64,000 nt of DNA from Gracilibacillus salitolerans (GTDB lineage Bacteria; Bacillota; Bacilli; Bacillales; Amphibacillaceae): positions 1,054,001 to 1,118,000 of the forward strand of contig NZ_CP045915.1 in the NCBI RefSeq assembly GCF_009650095.1, in the 5' to 3' direction. The stretch's first letter is position 1, and each line of letters opens with the position of its first letter. A program made the translations under genes and the position numbers. Of the stretch, positions 8,894-17,021 are shown in pieces. The notes below the pieces were generated by a model. That model did not search any database. It had not been told where the DNA came from and saw only the letters and a list, made by a program, of their open reading frames with translations.

Positions 8894-9946
8894 ATGTTGA
8901 AAGTTGGAGTAATAGGAGTAGGATCGATATCAGAATTTCATATTAAGCCTTATCTTGAAAGCGAGCAAGTGGAATTAGTTGCTTTATGTGATAGCAATCA
9001 AAACCGTCTGAACGAAAAAGGGAAATTGTATGGAGTAACCCAGTTGTACAGTGACTACCAGCAGCTATTGCAGAATGATGAAATTAACGCTGTCAGTATT
9101 TGTACATGGAATAACACGCACGCAATAATTGCTATCGCAGCGCTGGAAGCTGGCAAACATGTATTGGTAGAAAAGCCGTTAAGCATGACAACTGAGGAAG
9201 CTTTAGCAATCGAAGCGGCAGTTAAGAAATCTGGTAAGGTATTACAGGTTGGTTTTGTAAGACGGCATGGTGATAATGTTAAGCTATTAAAAACGTTTAT
9301 AGATAATAATCAATTAGGTGAAATTTATTATGCTAAAGCCTCATGTTTAAGAAGACTTGGTAACCCTGGAGGCTGGTTTAGTGATAGCTCTAAATCTGGT
9401 GGTGGCCCATTAATCGACTTAGGCGTTCATATGATAGATATCTGCTGGTACATGATGGGAAAACCTCGCCCAATATCAGTCAGTGGCAATACCTATTCAA
9501 AATTAGGGAATCGGAGTAACATTCAGAATCTATCATTCTACAAGGCAGCTGATTATGATCCGACATTGAATGACGTAGAAGATTTAACAAATGCATTAAT
9601 CCGTTTTGAAAATGGAGCATCTCTTTTTGTAGATGTTAGCTTTACTTTACAAGCTCAAAAAGACGAATTAAATGTTAAGTTATACGGGGATAAGGGCGGA
9701 GCTGAAATTGAACCAGAGTTAGCACTGGTTACAGAGAAAAATAATACCATTCTAAATGTTACACCACAGGTGGATACACTCACATTCGATGTCCATAAAG
9801 CCTTTGTGAATGAGATTAATCATTTTGTTTCGTGCTGTAAAGATGGGAAAGAAACAATCGCGCCTGTTGCAGATGGAGTTCAGGTCATGAAAATGCTCAA
9901 CGCAGTTTATGAATCAGCAAAAAGTGGGAAAGAGACTTATCTGTAG
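8894..9946 (+). CDS. Gfo/Idh/MocA-family oxidoreductase
   Basis: 350 residues from the chosen start. ATG 8894 follows AAAGAGGGA at a normal distance and begins directly with the Rossmann fold (MLKVGVIGVGSISEFHIKPY); the upstream ATG at 8840 would add 18 unrelated residues. EKPLSMTTEEA carries the catalytic lysine and IDLGVHMIDICWYMMG the D-x3-H catalytic pair. GGWFSDSSKSGGGP is typical of the sugar-oxidising branch (inositol, scyllo-inosose, 3-keto sugars). It is one of three Gfo/Idh-like proteins in this operon, which suggests a transient keto-sugar. Confidence 0.88.
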   Translation: MLKVGVIGVGSISEFHIKPYLESEQVELVALCDSNQNRLNEKGKLYGVTQLYSDYQQLLQNDEINAVSICTWNNTHAIIAIAALEAGKHVLVEKPLSMTTEEALAIEAAVKKSGKVLQVGFVRRHGDNVKLLKTFIDNNQLGEIYYAKASCLRRLGNPGGWFSDSSKSGGGPLIDLGVHMIDICWYMMGKPRPISVSGNTYSKLGNRSNIQNLSFYKAADYDPTLNDVEDLTNALIRFENGASLFVDVSFTLQAQKDELNVKLYGDKGGAEIEPELALVTEKNNTILNVTPQVDTLTFDVHKAFVNEINHFVSCCKDGKETIAPVADGVQVMKMLNAVYESAKSGKETYL

Positions 9947-9948
9947 AT

Positions 9949-10132
9949 GGAAGTTCACTAGTAATCGTTGGCGGAGGTTTTCGTGGTTGTGCGGGAGCAC
10001 TAGCCATCTGTGAAAGTGGACTGAATGTGCTGTTGACAGAAGAGATTAACTGGCTAGGCGGTCAGGTGACATCACAAGAAGTCCCTCCGCGGGTTTGAAC
10101 TTGAATGGCTTGATGAATTTTATGAAGAATAA
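9949..10132 (+). pseudogene. Remnant of an FAD-dependent oxidoreductase
   Basis: Directly after the oxidoreductase stop, one frame encodes SLVIVGGGFRGCAGALA, then GLNVLLTEE and NWLGGQVTSQEVPP: the FAD-binding dinucleotide loop and the GGQ-TSQ-VPP motif of FAD-dependent oxidoreductases of the FAD_oxidored type. After a frameshift near 10092 the adjacent frame reads GFELEWLDEFYEE and stops. The rest of the ~450-residue gene is missing, so this is a truncated relic. It shows that the operon once carried another redox step. Confidence 0.75.
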
Positions 10133-10234
10133 TGTGAGGAGTCTTTATGGAAGCGGCAGGCGACTTTACTATCCTTAAGAAAACTAAAACTTTGAATGCT
10201 CAAAATAATGTAACTATACACAAGGAGGTTAATA

Positions 10235-11077
10235 ATGAATATTAGTGTCAGCATGTACAGTTTAATTTCAACCGTCAATGCAGAAAAGTGGTCAACGGTC
10301 GATTTTATCGATTATGCCCATCGCATTTCACTGGATGGCGTCGAACTGCTCGATATGTTTTGGCAGAATAAAGATGATATTAGTAAGGAGCTTGAGCAAG
10401 TGACAATGGCACTAAAAAAACATAATTTAAAAGTTTCCGCCTATGATGTTACGAATAATTTTGTCAAAGAATCAAATGAAGATCGTGCAAAAGAAGTCAA
10501 TAAAGTAAAAGATGCTATTCAGATAGCTAAACAGTTAAATACAAATATACTCCGTGTATTTTGCGGCGACATACATGATGACTTAACATATGAGGATGGT
10601 CAAGGCTGGATTGTTGATAGTTTGAAGCAATGTGCTGAAGCTGCTGAAAAAGAGCAGATTTATTTAGCAATTGAAAATCATGGTCTGTTAGCTGGAAAGA
10701 GTGAGCAGGTTGAGGAAATTATTGAGAAAGTAAACAGCCCATTTGTGAAATCCACGTTTGATACAGGCAACTTTTTACTAGTACATGAGAAACCTCAACA
10801 GGCATTTGACCGATTAAAAGATAAAATTGTCCATGTCCACTTTAAGGACTTCCGAGAAAAAGAAGCTGACGAAGATATTAAAGGATTCCATTCTACAAAA
10901 GATGTCGAGTTAATTGGTACCATTCCAGGAGATGGGGAGGTAGATTTATCGTACATTGTTCAAGGTTTAAAAGAAATAAATTATGAAGGATGGCTTTCCA
11001 TTGAATATGAAGGTAAGGATGATGCTAAGGAAGCTAATGAAGAAGCGGTCAATCGTCTAAGGAACTTACTTCAGTAG
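10235..11077 (+). CDS. Sugar phosphate isomerase/epimerase (xylose isomerase-like TIM barrel)
   Basis: 280 residues of the AP_endonuc_2 / IolE-IolI-like TIM-barrel family. Metal-ligand strands are visible: LAIENHG near residue 148, KSTFDTGNF near 175, and IVHVHFKDFR near 202, with the C-terminal WLSIEYEGKDD. Members isomerise, epimerise or dehydrate keto sugars and inosoles. AAGGAGG lies just before the ATG. Its position between Gfo/Idh genes fits rearrangement of a keto-sugar made by them. Confidence 0.87.
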   Translation: MNISVSMYSLISTVNAEKWSTVDFIDYAHRISLDGVELLDMFWQNKDDISKELEQVTMALKKHNLKVSAYDVTNNFVKESNEDRAKEVNKVKDAIQIAKQLNTNILRVFCGDIHDDLTYEDGQGWIVDSLKQCAEAAEKEQIYLAIENHGLLAGKSEQVEEIIEKVNSPFVKSTFDTGNFLLVHEKPQQAFDRLKDKIVHVHFKDFREKEADEDIKGFHSTKDVELIGTIPGDGEVDLSYIVQGLKEINYEGWLSIEYEGKDDAKEANEEAVNRLRNLLQ

Positions 11078-11088
11078 GAGGGAGAAGA

Positions 11089-11775
11089 ATGGGGAATATT
11101 GTATTTGCAAGGTTAGATAAAATTGATTATCAGGCAACTGTACGAACCATTGTAGATTCCGTAGAACAACTGGCAGAACCTAATGAAACGGCATTATTCC
11201 CTTTAAGTAAAACTAAACTGGATGCTGTTTTAAATGAAAATAATAATATATTTATTCCGGCGACCTTACTCCTGGAAAATGCCGCAAAGGAGGTAAATGT
11301 ATATTTTGATTTGGAAAATTACCACTTTTTTCAAAAAATAAAAGAGGTTATTGAAAAGGAAAATAAACCAAAAGGTGTTTTTCGGTTAAGAAGAATCATG
11401 GGTAATGATGATAATAAGAAGCTGATTGCTACTGATTTATATGTTCTTTCCCTGTCACTAGGTGAACCACTGGATGTACAAGTTAAACAAACAAATCAAA
11501 CGGTTTCTCCTTATCATGTAATAGTCACTGTCGATTTTGGAGGTGGAGCAATGGCACATATGGAGTATACATTTTCTGATCAGGATGAACGAATTGAACT
11601 TGAGTGGAGTGGGATAAAAACAATCCTGGAATTCGATAGTGAAACGATGAATTCATTAGAGTCGTCATTAACTTATTCAGTAGATGCCATTATTGATAAT
11701 GCTCATAAAGTGGATCAGAGTTTAATCAAAAGATTGACCAACTATGAGCAGCTCGTAGATGGAGGTGCTCATTAA
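11089..11775 (+). CDS. Protein resembling the C-terminal half of a Gfo/Idh/MocA enzyme, no NAD domain
   Basis: 228 residues with no name I can give securely. Its order of elements parallels the C-terminal domain of the oxidoreductase encoded next: KGVFRLRRI aligns with DIVAFRTTNR, ATDLYVLSLSLGEPLDVQV with DHTVHMVDIMRWYLGKEITEV, and FGGGAMAHMEYTF with FENGVVASHDASW. The Rossmann loop, EKP motif and catalytic D-x3-H histidine are absent. It is preceded by AGGAGGGAG, and its stop overlaps the next start (TAATG), so it is translated together with that enzyme. I infer a non-catalytic partner or scaffold; it could also be an unrelated beta-sheet protein. Confidence 0.55.
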   Translation: MGNIVFARLDKIDYQATVRTIVDSVEQLAEPNETALFPLSKTKLDAVLNENNNIFIPATLLLENAAKEVNVYFDLENYHFFQKIKEVIEKENKPKGVFRLRRIMGNDDNKKLIATDLYVLSLSLGEPLDVQVKQTNQTVSPYHVIVTVDFGGGAMAHMEYTFSDQDERIELEWSGIKTILEFDSETMNSLESSLTYSVDAIIDNAHKVDQSLIKRLTNYEQLVDGGAH

Positions 11776-12749
11776 TGAAAATTGGAATAATGAGTTTCGC
11801 GCATATGCATGCATATAGTTATGCCGATGGATTAAAGAAAATGCCTAATGTTGAATTAGTTGGCATTTTTGATGATGATTCAGAAAGAGGCAAAAAAGCA
11901 GCCGAAAAGTATCATACAAAGCATTTTATTGATCAGAAATCCTTTCTCGCTATGGATATGGATGCTGTCATTATATGCAGTGAAAACTTTCGCCATAAAG
12001 AAATGGTCTTAAATGCTGCAAAAGCTAAAAAGCATATTTTATGCGAAAAACCGATCGCCACAACAGTAGAAGATGCGCAAGAAATGATCAATGTTTGTGA
12101 CGAAAATAAGGTCATTTTACAAACAGCATTTCCGGTAAGATTCAGCTCACCAATGCGTCAGCTGAAAAAAATGATTGATGATGGTGAACTTGGTGACATT
12201 GTTGCTTTTCGTACAACGAACAGAGGCCAAAATCCTGGGGGCTGGTTTATCGATAAACAGCAATCTGGTGGAGGTGCTGTATTAGATCATACAGTACATA
12301 TGGTTGACATAATGCGCTGGTATTTAGGAAAGGAAATTACCGAAGTACATGCGATTGTAGACTCTTATTTTCATGATATCGCTATTGATGATGCAGGGTT
12401 GCTCACATTGAAATTTGAAAATGGTGTGGTCGCCTCTCATGATGCCAGCTGGTCCCGGTTTAAAGAATATCCAATCTGGGGAGATGCAACAATTGAAGTC
12501 GTTGGCACAAAGCAGACGGTAAAGGCTGATGCATTTAAAGAGCATTTTAGAATATTTACAAGTAGGTCTAAATCGTTAAGTTATGTTTTTTTTGGGAATG
12601 ATATGGATTTTGACCTCATACGGGATTTTGTTAAATGTGTAGAAGAGAAAAGAGAACCATCTATTTCTGGATGGGATGGTTTAAAGGCATTGGAAGTAGC
12701 TTTAGCAGCGTATGAGTCCAGTGAAAAGAAAGCTGCAGTAAATCTATAA
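11775..12749 (+). CDS. Gfo/Idh/MocA-family oxidoreductase
   Basis: 324 residues. IGIMSFAHMHAYSYADGL replaces the usual GxGxxG loop with an FAHMH version; CEKPIATT carries the catalytic lysine near residue 93, and DHTVHMVDIMRWYLG the D-x3-H pair near 175. GGWFIDKQQSGGGAV is the usual substrate loop. Its start overlaps the stop of the preceding protein, implying a stable stoichiometric pair. It is likely an NAD(P)-dependent sugar dehydrogenase acting in the cytoplasm on the imported compound. Confidence 0.88.
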   Translation: MKIGIMSFAHMHAYSYADGLKKMPNVELVGIFDDDSERGKKAAEKYHTKHFIDQKSFLAMDMDAVIICSENFRHKEMVLNAAKAKKHILCEKPIATTVEDAQEMINVCDENKVILQTAFPVRFSSPMRQLKKMIDDGELGDIVAFRTTNRGQNPGGWFIDKQQSGGGAVLDHTVHMVDIMRWYLGKEITEVHAIVDSYFHDIAIDDAGLLTLKFENGVVASHDASWSRFKEYPIWGDATIEVVGTKQTVKADAFKEHFRIFTSRSKSLSYVFFGNDMDFDLIRDFVKCVEEKREPSISGWDGLKALEVALAAYESSEKKAAVNL

Positions 12750-12756
12750 ACAGTAC

Positions 12757-12777
12757 GGGCACCTGTATAAGGTGTCC
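12757..12777 (+). terminator. Short hairpin between oxidoreductase and kinase genes
   Basis: GGGCACC (12757-12763) can pair with GGTGTCC (12771-12777) with one G-U pair, followed by ACTTTTATAAG. It is a weak terminator or a stability hairpin inside the operon and may lower expression of the last two genes. Confidence 0.3.
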
Positions 12778-12806
12778 ACTTTTATAAGAGGGAGGTGTCA
12801 AGCGAG

Positions 12807-13682
12807 GTGTACACGATAGGAATTGACATCGGAGGTACCAAGATTAAATTTGGCATGTTTGATGGAGTTAGTAAACTAGTAAAAGAAGATCAAATAAGCA
12901 CCCCTAAGGAAGCAATTGTAGAAAAATTGATTGCTGCAATAAAAGAAATGATTCAGGACCAGGAGATTCATGGTATTGGAGTTGCTTCAGCTGGTATAGT
13001 TGATTTTCAAAATGGTGTGGTTAGAAGTTGTCCTAATTTGGATGCTTTAGCAAATATACCAATACAGGATATGCTGGAAGATGCTTTTCATGTTCCCGTT
13101 GTGATAAGTAATGATGCGAATTGTGCTACCATGGCAGAGGGAACTGCAGGAGTTGCTAAAACTGTCAGCAGTTACATATGTATCACATTGGGAACAGGAA
13201 TTGGTGGTGGAATCGTCCATAATAATGAGCTGGTCCATGGAAATAGTGGGTACGGCGGTGAGGTTGGTCATATGATACTTGTGCCGAATGGAATAATTTG
13301 TGGATGTGGACGCAAAGGCTGCTGGGAGGCATATGCTTCTGGCAAAGCACTGGAAAGAATGATATCAGAGGCCCCTGAATTGGCTTCAAAAAATTATCAA
13401 CCAAAAGATGTATTTCAAAACTATACTTTCGACACATCCTGTAAATGTGTTGTTGATCAATATTTAGAATACCTGTCAATTGGACTTATAAATCTGCAAT
13501 ATTTATTTGATCCGGAAATGATTGTTATCGGTGGCGGTGTGATTGATTCCAGCAAGTATTGGTGGAGCGAATTGGAAGGGAAAATGGCAGCAGCATCTGT
13601 TCCGATAGTATTACAACAGGCACATCTGAAAAATAATGCGAGCATGATTGGAGCTAGTTTGCTAGTCAAACAAGATAAGTGA
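12807..13682 (+). CDS. ROK-family sugar kinase (glucokinase / N-acetylmannosamine kinase type)
   Basis: 291 residues from GTG 12807, chosen because GAGGGAGG (12788-12795) lies about 11 bases upstream; GTG 12795 overlaps that site. MYTIGIDIGGTKIKFGMFD is the phosphate-binding loop, GTGIGGGI the second ATP loop, and CGCGRKGCWEAYASG the ROK zinc motif; EVGHMIL supplies the substrate-contacting glutamate and histidine. Next to NagA it most likely phosphorylates an N-acetylated hexosamine, though glucose is also possible. Confidence 0.88.
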   Translation: MYTIGIDIGGTKIKFGMFDGVSKLVKEDQISTPKEAIVEKLIAAIKEMIQDQEIHGIGVASAGIVDFQNGVVRSCPNLDALANIPIQDMLEDAFHVPVVISNDANCATMAEGTAGVAKTVSSYICITLGTGIGGGIVHNNELVHGNSGYGGEVGHMILVPNGIICGCGRKGCWEAYASGKALERMISEAPELASKNYQPKDVFQNYTFDTSCKCVVDQYLEYLSIGLINLQYLFDPEMIVIGGGVIDSSKYWWSELEGKMAAASVPIVLQQAHLKNNASMIGASLLVKQDK

Positions 13683-13691
13683 GGGATTGAT

Positions 13692-14852
13692 ATGTATTAT
13701 TTAAAAGGTGATGTTATTACGGATGAACGTATTATAAAGGATTGTTTTGTTGAAATAACAGAAGGTAAAATAACCTGGGTTGGAAACCAGAAGAAAAACA
13801 ATCATGGTGCCATATATGAAGTCAATGATGGTTTTATCTGTCCAGGATTAACAGATATTCACATACATGGTGTAAATGGATTTGATTTTATGGACAATCA
13901 GGAAGCATTTTTTGAAATTGCAAAAAGTCTGCCAAGTTATGGGGTAACTTCTTTTCTGGCAACCTCCAGAACAGGTGCAATTAACGATGTGAAAAAGTTT
14001 CTTGAGGGTGCCCAATCATATCAGGATAATTCGGCTATTGGTGCTAACTGTCTTGGAGTTCATTTAGAAGGGCCTTGGATAAGTCCGAAGTATAGCGGAG
14101 CCCAAAGCAAGTCTCATATACGGAAGCTAACCTGGGATGATGTTAGCAATATTTTACATTCTTTTTTAGATATTATTTCTGTTATTACATTGGCCCCTGA
14201 GGAAGTGGAAGATTACGCAATACTAAATCATTTAAGAGCCAACGACATCCATATTTCAGCTGGACATACGAACGCAACAATTGAGGAGATAGGAATAGCG
14301 ATAGAGTATGGCTTGACCCAAATAACTCATACATTCAACGCGATGAGTACTGTACACCATCGAACACCTGGAACTGCTGCAGCTTCTTTGTATTATGATA
14401 ACGTAACATGCGAAATTATTACAGATGGGGTGCATATACATCCCAAGATGATTGAGCTTTTATATAAGGTGAAGAACAGTGAACGAATGGTCCTTATATC
14501 TGATTGTACGGGATATAATGAGTTAACAGATGGAGAATATTTTTTCCGGGAAAAGAACCTCATTAAAACCGGCAATAAAGTAACCTTGGATAACGGTCAG
14601 TTAGCTGGAAGTACAATTACACTGGATAAAGGAATTAAGTATATAGTGGAAGAGTGCAATATTCCATTGGAAAAGGCTGTTTACATGGCAACACAGGCAC
14701 CACTTAATGCAATAGATCATGGGGGAAATAGAGGGAGGATTGCCGCAGGTTACAAAGCCGACATTATGATTCTAAACGACAAGTTAACTGTTGATCAAAC
14801 GATTATTAATGGGGAAATAGTATACTGTTGCACTTCCACTGGAAAGAAATAA
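13692..14852 (+). CDS. nagA: N-acetylglucosamine-6-phosphate deacetylase
   Basis: 386 residues, normal length for NagA. Metal and substrate motifs appear in order: HIHGVNGFDFMD near residue 57, HLEGPWISPKYSGAQ with the metal-binding glutamate near 125, SAGHTNATIEE near 190, THTFNAMSTVHHRTPG near 210, IITDGVHIHP near 240, and LISDCTGYNE, where the catalytic aspartate sits before a cysteine rather than alanine. It removes the acetyl group from GlcNAc-6-P in the cytoplasm. It ends the operon; no nagB-type deaminase follows. Confidence 0.93.
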   Translation: MYYLKGDVITDERIIKDCFVEITEGKITWVGNQKKNNHGAIYEVNDGFICPGLTDIHIHGVNGFDFMDNQEAFFEIAKSLPSYGVTSFLATSRTGAINDVKKFLEGAQSYQDNSAIGANCLGVHLEGPWISPKYSGAQSKSHIRKLTWDDVSNILHSFLDIISVITLAPEEVEDYAILNHLRANDIHISAGHTNATIEEIGIAIEYGLTQITHTFNAMSTVHHRTPGTAAASLYYDNVTCEIITDGVHIHPKMIELLYKVKNSERMVLISDCTGYNELTDGEYFFREKNLIKTGNKVTLDNGQLAGSTITLDKGIKYIVEECNIPLEKAVYMATQAPLNAIDHGGNRGRIAAGYKADIMILNDKLTVDQTIINGEIVYCCTSTGKK

Positions 14853-14899
14853 ATACAAAGATTTCAGTGCATGATAGTCGACAAGAGTTACTTCATCTG

Positions 14900-14945
14900 A
14901 AGAGACTCAATGTGACAAAGAACGTACATTGAGTCTCTTCTTATT
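14900..14945 (+). terminator. Terminator after nagA
   Basis: A perfect 14-base inverted repeat (AAGAGACTCAATGT at 14900-14913 and its complement at 14926-14939) with a 12-base loop, followed by CTTATT. It is the likely end of the operon that starts at 5594. Confidence 0.7.
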
Positions 14946-14997
14946 GCCCGAGGATGAGCAATGCGCCCAGAATTTTGTTCTTATTCTCAGCTATTTA

Positions 14998-15040
14998 TGT
15001 CCCATCCTGTGTTAAAAGAGCTTTTTTAGGACAGCCACTT
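14998..15040. repeat. TGTCCCA...TTTTAGGACA intergenic hairpin repeat, copy 1
   Basis: TGTCC pairs with GGACA around an inner AT-rich stem, followed by GCCACT. The same pattern (TGTCCCA, about 18 bases, TTTTAGGACA, then TGCACT) recurs at 26364-26402. Here it abuts the stop codon of the HxlR gene and may serve as its terminator. Confidence 0.4.
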
Positions 15041-15357
15041 TACGTCCATTGAGCACCCCATAATTTCATTTCTTTTAGGATTTTATGTAAAGCATGCCCT
15101 TTTTTAGTTAATGAATATTCAACCGTTACAGGTACAGTTGGATACGCCTTTCTGATAACGATTTCATTTCCTTCTAAATGACGTAACGTATCTGTTAATG
15201 CTTTTGGACTAATGTTATGAATCGCTTTTTGTAATTCTCCAAATCGTTTCGTTCCTTCAAATAATTCTCGTAACACTAGAAATGACCATTTTCCCCCGAT
15301 AATATTAAGTGCTTTTTCAATGGAACATTCCATGTTTTGTTCTACTACATTTTCCAC
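15040..15357 (-). CDS. HxlR-family transcriptional regulator
   Basis: 105 residues, the usual HxlR size. CSIEKALNIIGGKWSFLVLRELFEGTKRFGELQKAIHNISPKALT is the characteristic winged-helix signature, with a single cysteine at the usual position near the N terminus that in some relatives senses electrophiles such as aldehydes. It is transcribed away from the dehydrogenase cluster, which encodes aldehyde- and ketone-reducing enzymes, so control of that cluster by a reactive carbonyl is a reasonable inference. The start has GGGAGGGAATT upstream. Confidence 0.9.
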   Translation of the reverse strand: MENVVEQNMECSIEKALNIIGGKWSFLVLRELFEGTKRFGELQKAIHNISPKALTDTLRHLEGNEIVIRKAYPTVPVTVEYSLTKKGHALHKILKEMKLWGAQWT

Positions 15358-15532
15358 TTAATTCCCTCCCCTACACTGATGATAGTTACTATAAATTTTA
15401 TATTACATAACCTATTTATTATTATATCAAAAATAATTCAGTACTTTAAATGGATAGCTTTACTATTTATACTTAAAATACAAGGTTATTAATTTACTTA
15501 ATAATCAATAGAATGAATTAGGAGGATAATGA

Positions 15533-15919
15533 ATGAAAAAAGTTGTTTCCATGCGATTAGGAAACGTCATTTCACCTGAAATGTACGATAACTTCCTTGG
15601 GTTCATCCATGATCCAGAACAACGCAAGCGAATCCTTTGGAGCTATATTGATACAAGAGACGCTGCTAGTGCATTTCGTTTAGCTGTTGAAACAGATGGA
15701 TTAGGGGCAGTTCCATTAAACATTGCTGCTGATGAAACGAGCATGGATATTAAAAGTAAAGAATTAATGACAAAGGTATTTCCAAATGTAACAGATATTC
15801 GTGAAGAACTTGATGGCTTTGTAAGTCTATTAAACAATAAAAAAGCGAAAGAACTACTAAACTGGCAACCTATTCATTCATGGAGAAGCTATGTTCAAGT
15901 AGAATCACTTAACACATAA
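15533..15919 (+). pseudogene. NAD-dependent epimerase/dehydratase, C-terminal fragment
   Basis: 128 residues matching only the C-terminal substrate-binding part of an extended SDR epimerase: RLGNVISPEMYDNF, RILWSYIDTRDAASAFRLAV, LNIAADETSMDIKS and AKELLNWQPIHSWR are typical. The Rossmann domain and YxxxK catalytic pair are missing, so it cannot bind NAD. A good AGGAGGA and ATG have ended up in front of the fragment, so a short protein could still be made. It is probably an internal deletion that joined the promoter to the 3' part of the gene. Confidence 0.75.
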
Positions 15920-15924
15920 GAAAA

Positions 15925-16035
15925 GCACAAGCGCTTTAGTCACCCTAGGGCAATAAGTCTAGCCTCTATTTTGCCACAAAGAGATTGTCTTAAGGTCTCG
16001 AGGAGATAAGTGCTGGAGCTAGACAGCGAAGCGTA
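15925..16035. repeat. Bacillaceae-type intergenic repeat
   Basis: GC-richer block containing CACAAGCGCTTTAGTCACC, later AAGTGCTGGAGCTAGACAGCGAAGCG. This word pair, with GCTGGAGCTAGACA at the 3' side, is a familiar dispersed intergenic repeat in Bacillus genomes and can fold on itself. No function is assigned. Confidence 0.5.
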
Positions 16036-16070
16036 AATTTTTCTTATCTTAAAATAAAAGGAGGATATAA

Positions 16071-16961
16071 ATGAAAAAAATTGGCTTTATCGGTTTAGGT
16101 ACAATGGGCCTTCCAATGGCAGGGCATTTATTAAACAACGGCTATGAAGTTATTGTGTATAATCGTACGAGAAATAAAGCCGACTCCCTTGAAAAGGAAG
16201 GAGCAATCATTACATCCTCACCTAAAGAGGTTGCTGAAAAAAGCGATATCGTTTTCACTATGCTAACTGCGGATCAGGCTGTTGAAGAAGTTATTTTAGG
16301 CGAAACAGGCATTATTAAAGGAGCACATGCCGGCTTAATTGTTGTTGATAGCAGTACAATATCACCGAATACAAGTAAAAAAGTAGCAGCTATCCTTTTA
16401 AATGAGGGCATTGAAATGTTAGATGCACCTGTTACAGGTAGTGAACCTCAAGCCATTGAAGGTATATTAACTTTTATGGTTGGAGGAAAGAAAGAAGTTT
16501 ATGAAAAATGTGAGCCTCTATTTTATGTGATGGGAAAACAAGCATATTATATGGGGGACAATGGAGCAGGTTCCTATACGAAATTAGCTAATAATACAAT
16601 GGGAGCTATTAATCTATTATCCTTTTCAGAAGCCATCACGATGGCAGCAAAATCTGGGATTGACCCTGAGCTATTTATAAAAGTCGTCAGTGGCGGTGGT
16701 GCTAGAAGCGGGATGATGGATAATAAAGGCCCGAAAGTATTAAATAGAGATTTTTCTCCTCATTTTATGACTGATCTTATTTATAAAGATCTAGGATTAG
16801 CAGCTGATGTTGCAAAAGAACTTGAACTACCTACCCCTGTCTTATCATTAGTAAAAGAAATGTTTCAAATGGCAAGAGCAAAAGGATTTGGGGAAGAAGA
16901 TATGAGCGCAATAATAAAATGTTATGAAGAATTAGCAGGAATCGAAGTGAAAAAGAAGTAA
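16071..16961 (+). CDS. NAD(P)-dependent beta-hydroxyacid dehydrogenase (GarR/3-hydroxyisobutyrate dehydrogenase family)
   Basis: 296 residues. GFIGLGTMGLPMAGHLLNNGYEV is the family's nucleotide-binding signature, DAPVTGSEPQAIEG the substrate-binding loop near residue 122, and YTKLANNTMGAINL carries the catalytic lysine near 170. These enzymes reduce tartronate semialdehyde, succinic semialdehyde or similar beta-keto/hydroxy acids. AAAGGAGG precedes the ATG. It heads a run of three reductases. Confidence 0.9.
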   Translation: MKKIGFIGLGTMGLPMAGHLLNNGYEVIVYNRTRNKADSLEKEGAIITSSPKEVAEKSDIVFTMLTADQAVEEVILGETGIIKGAHAGLIVVDSSTISPNTSKKVAAILLNEGIEMLDAPVTGSEPQAIEGILTFMVGGKKEVYEKCEPLFYVMGKQAYYMGDNGAGSYTKLANNTMGAINLLSFSEAITMAAKSGIDPELFIKVVSGGGARSGMMDNKGPKVLNRDFSPHFMTDLIYKDLGLAADVAKELELPTPVLSLVKEMFQMARAKGFGEEDMSAIIKCYEELAGIEVKKK

Positions 16962-17021
16962 ACTTCTCTAGGATCAAAATTTTTGATAATAAACTAAAAA
17001 TCATGACAGGAGTGTCTCAGA

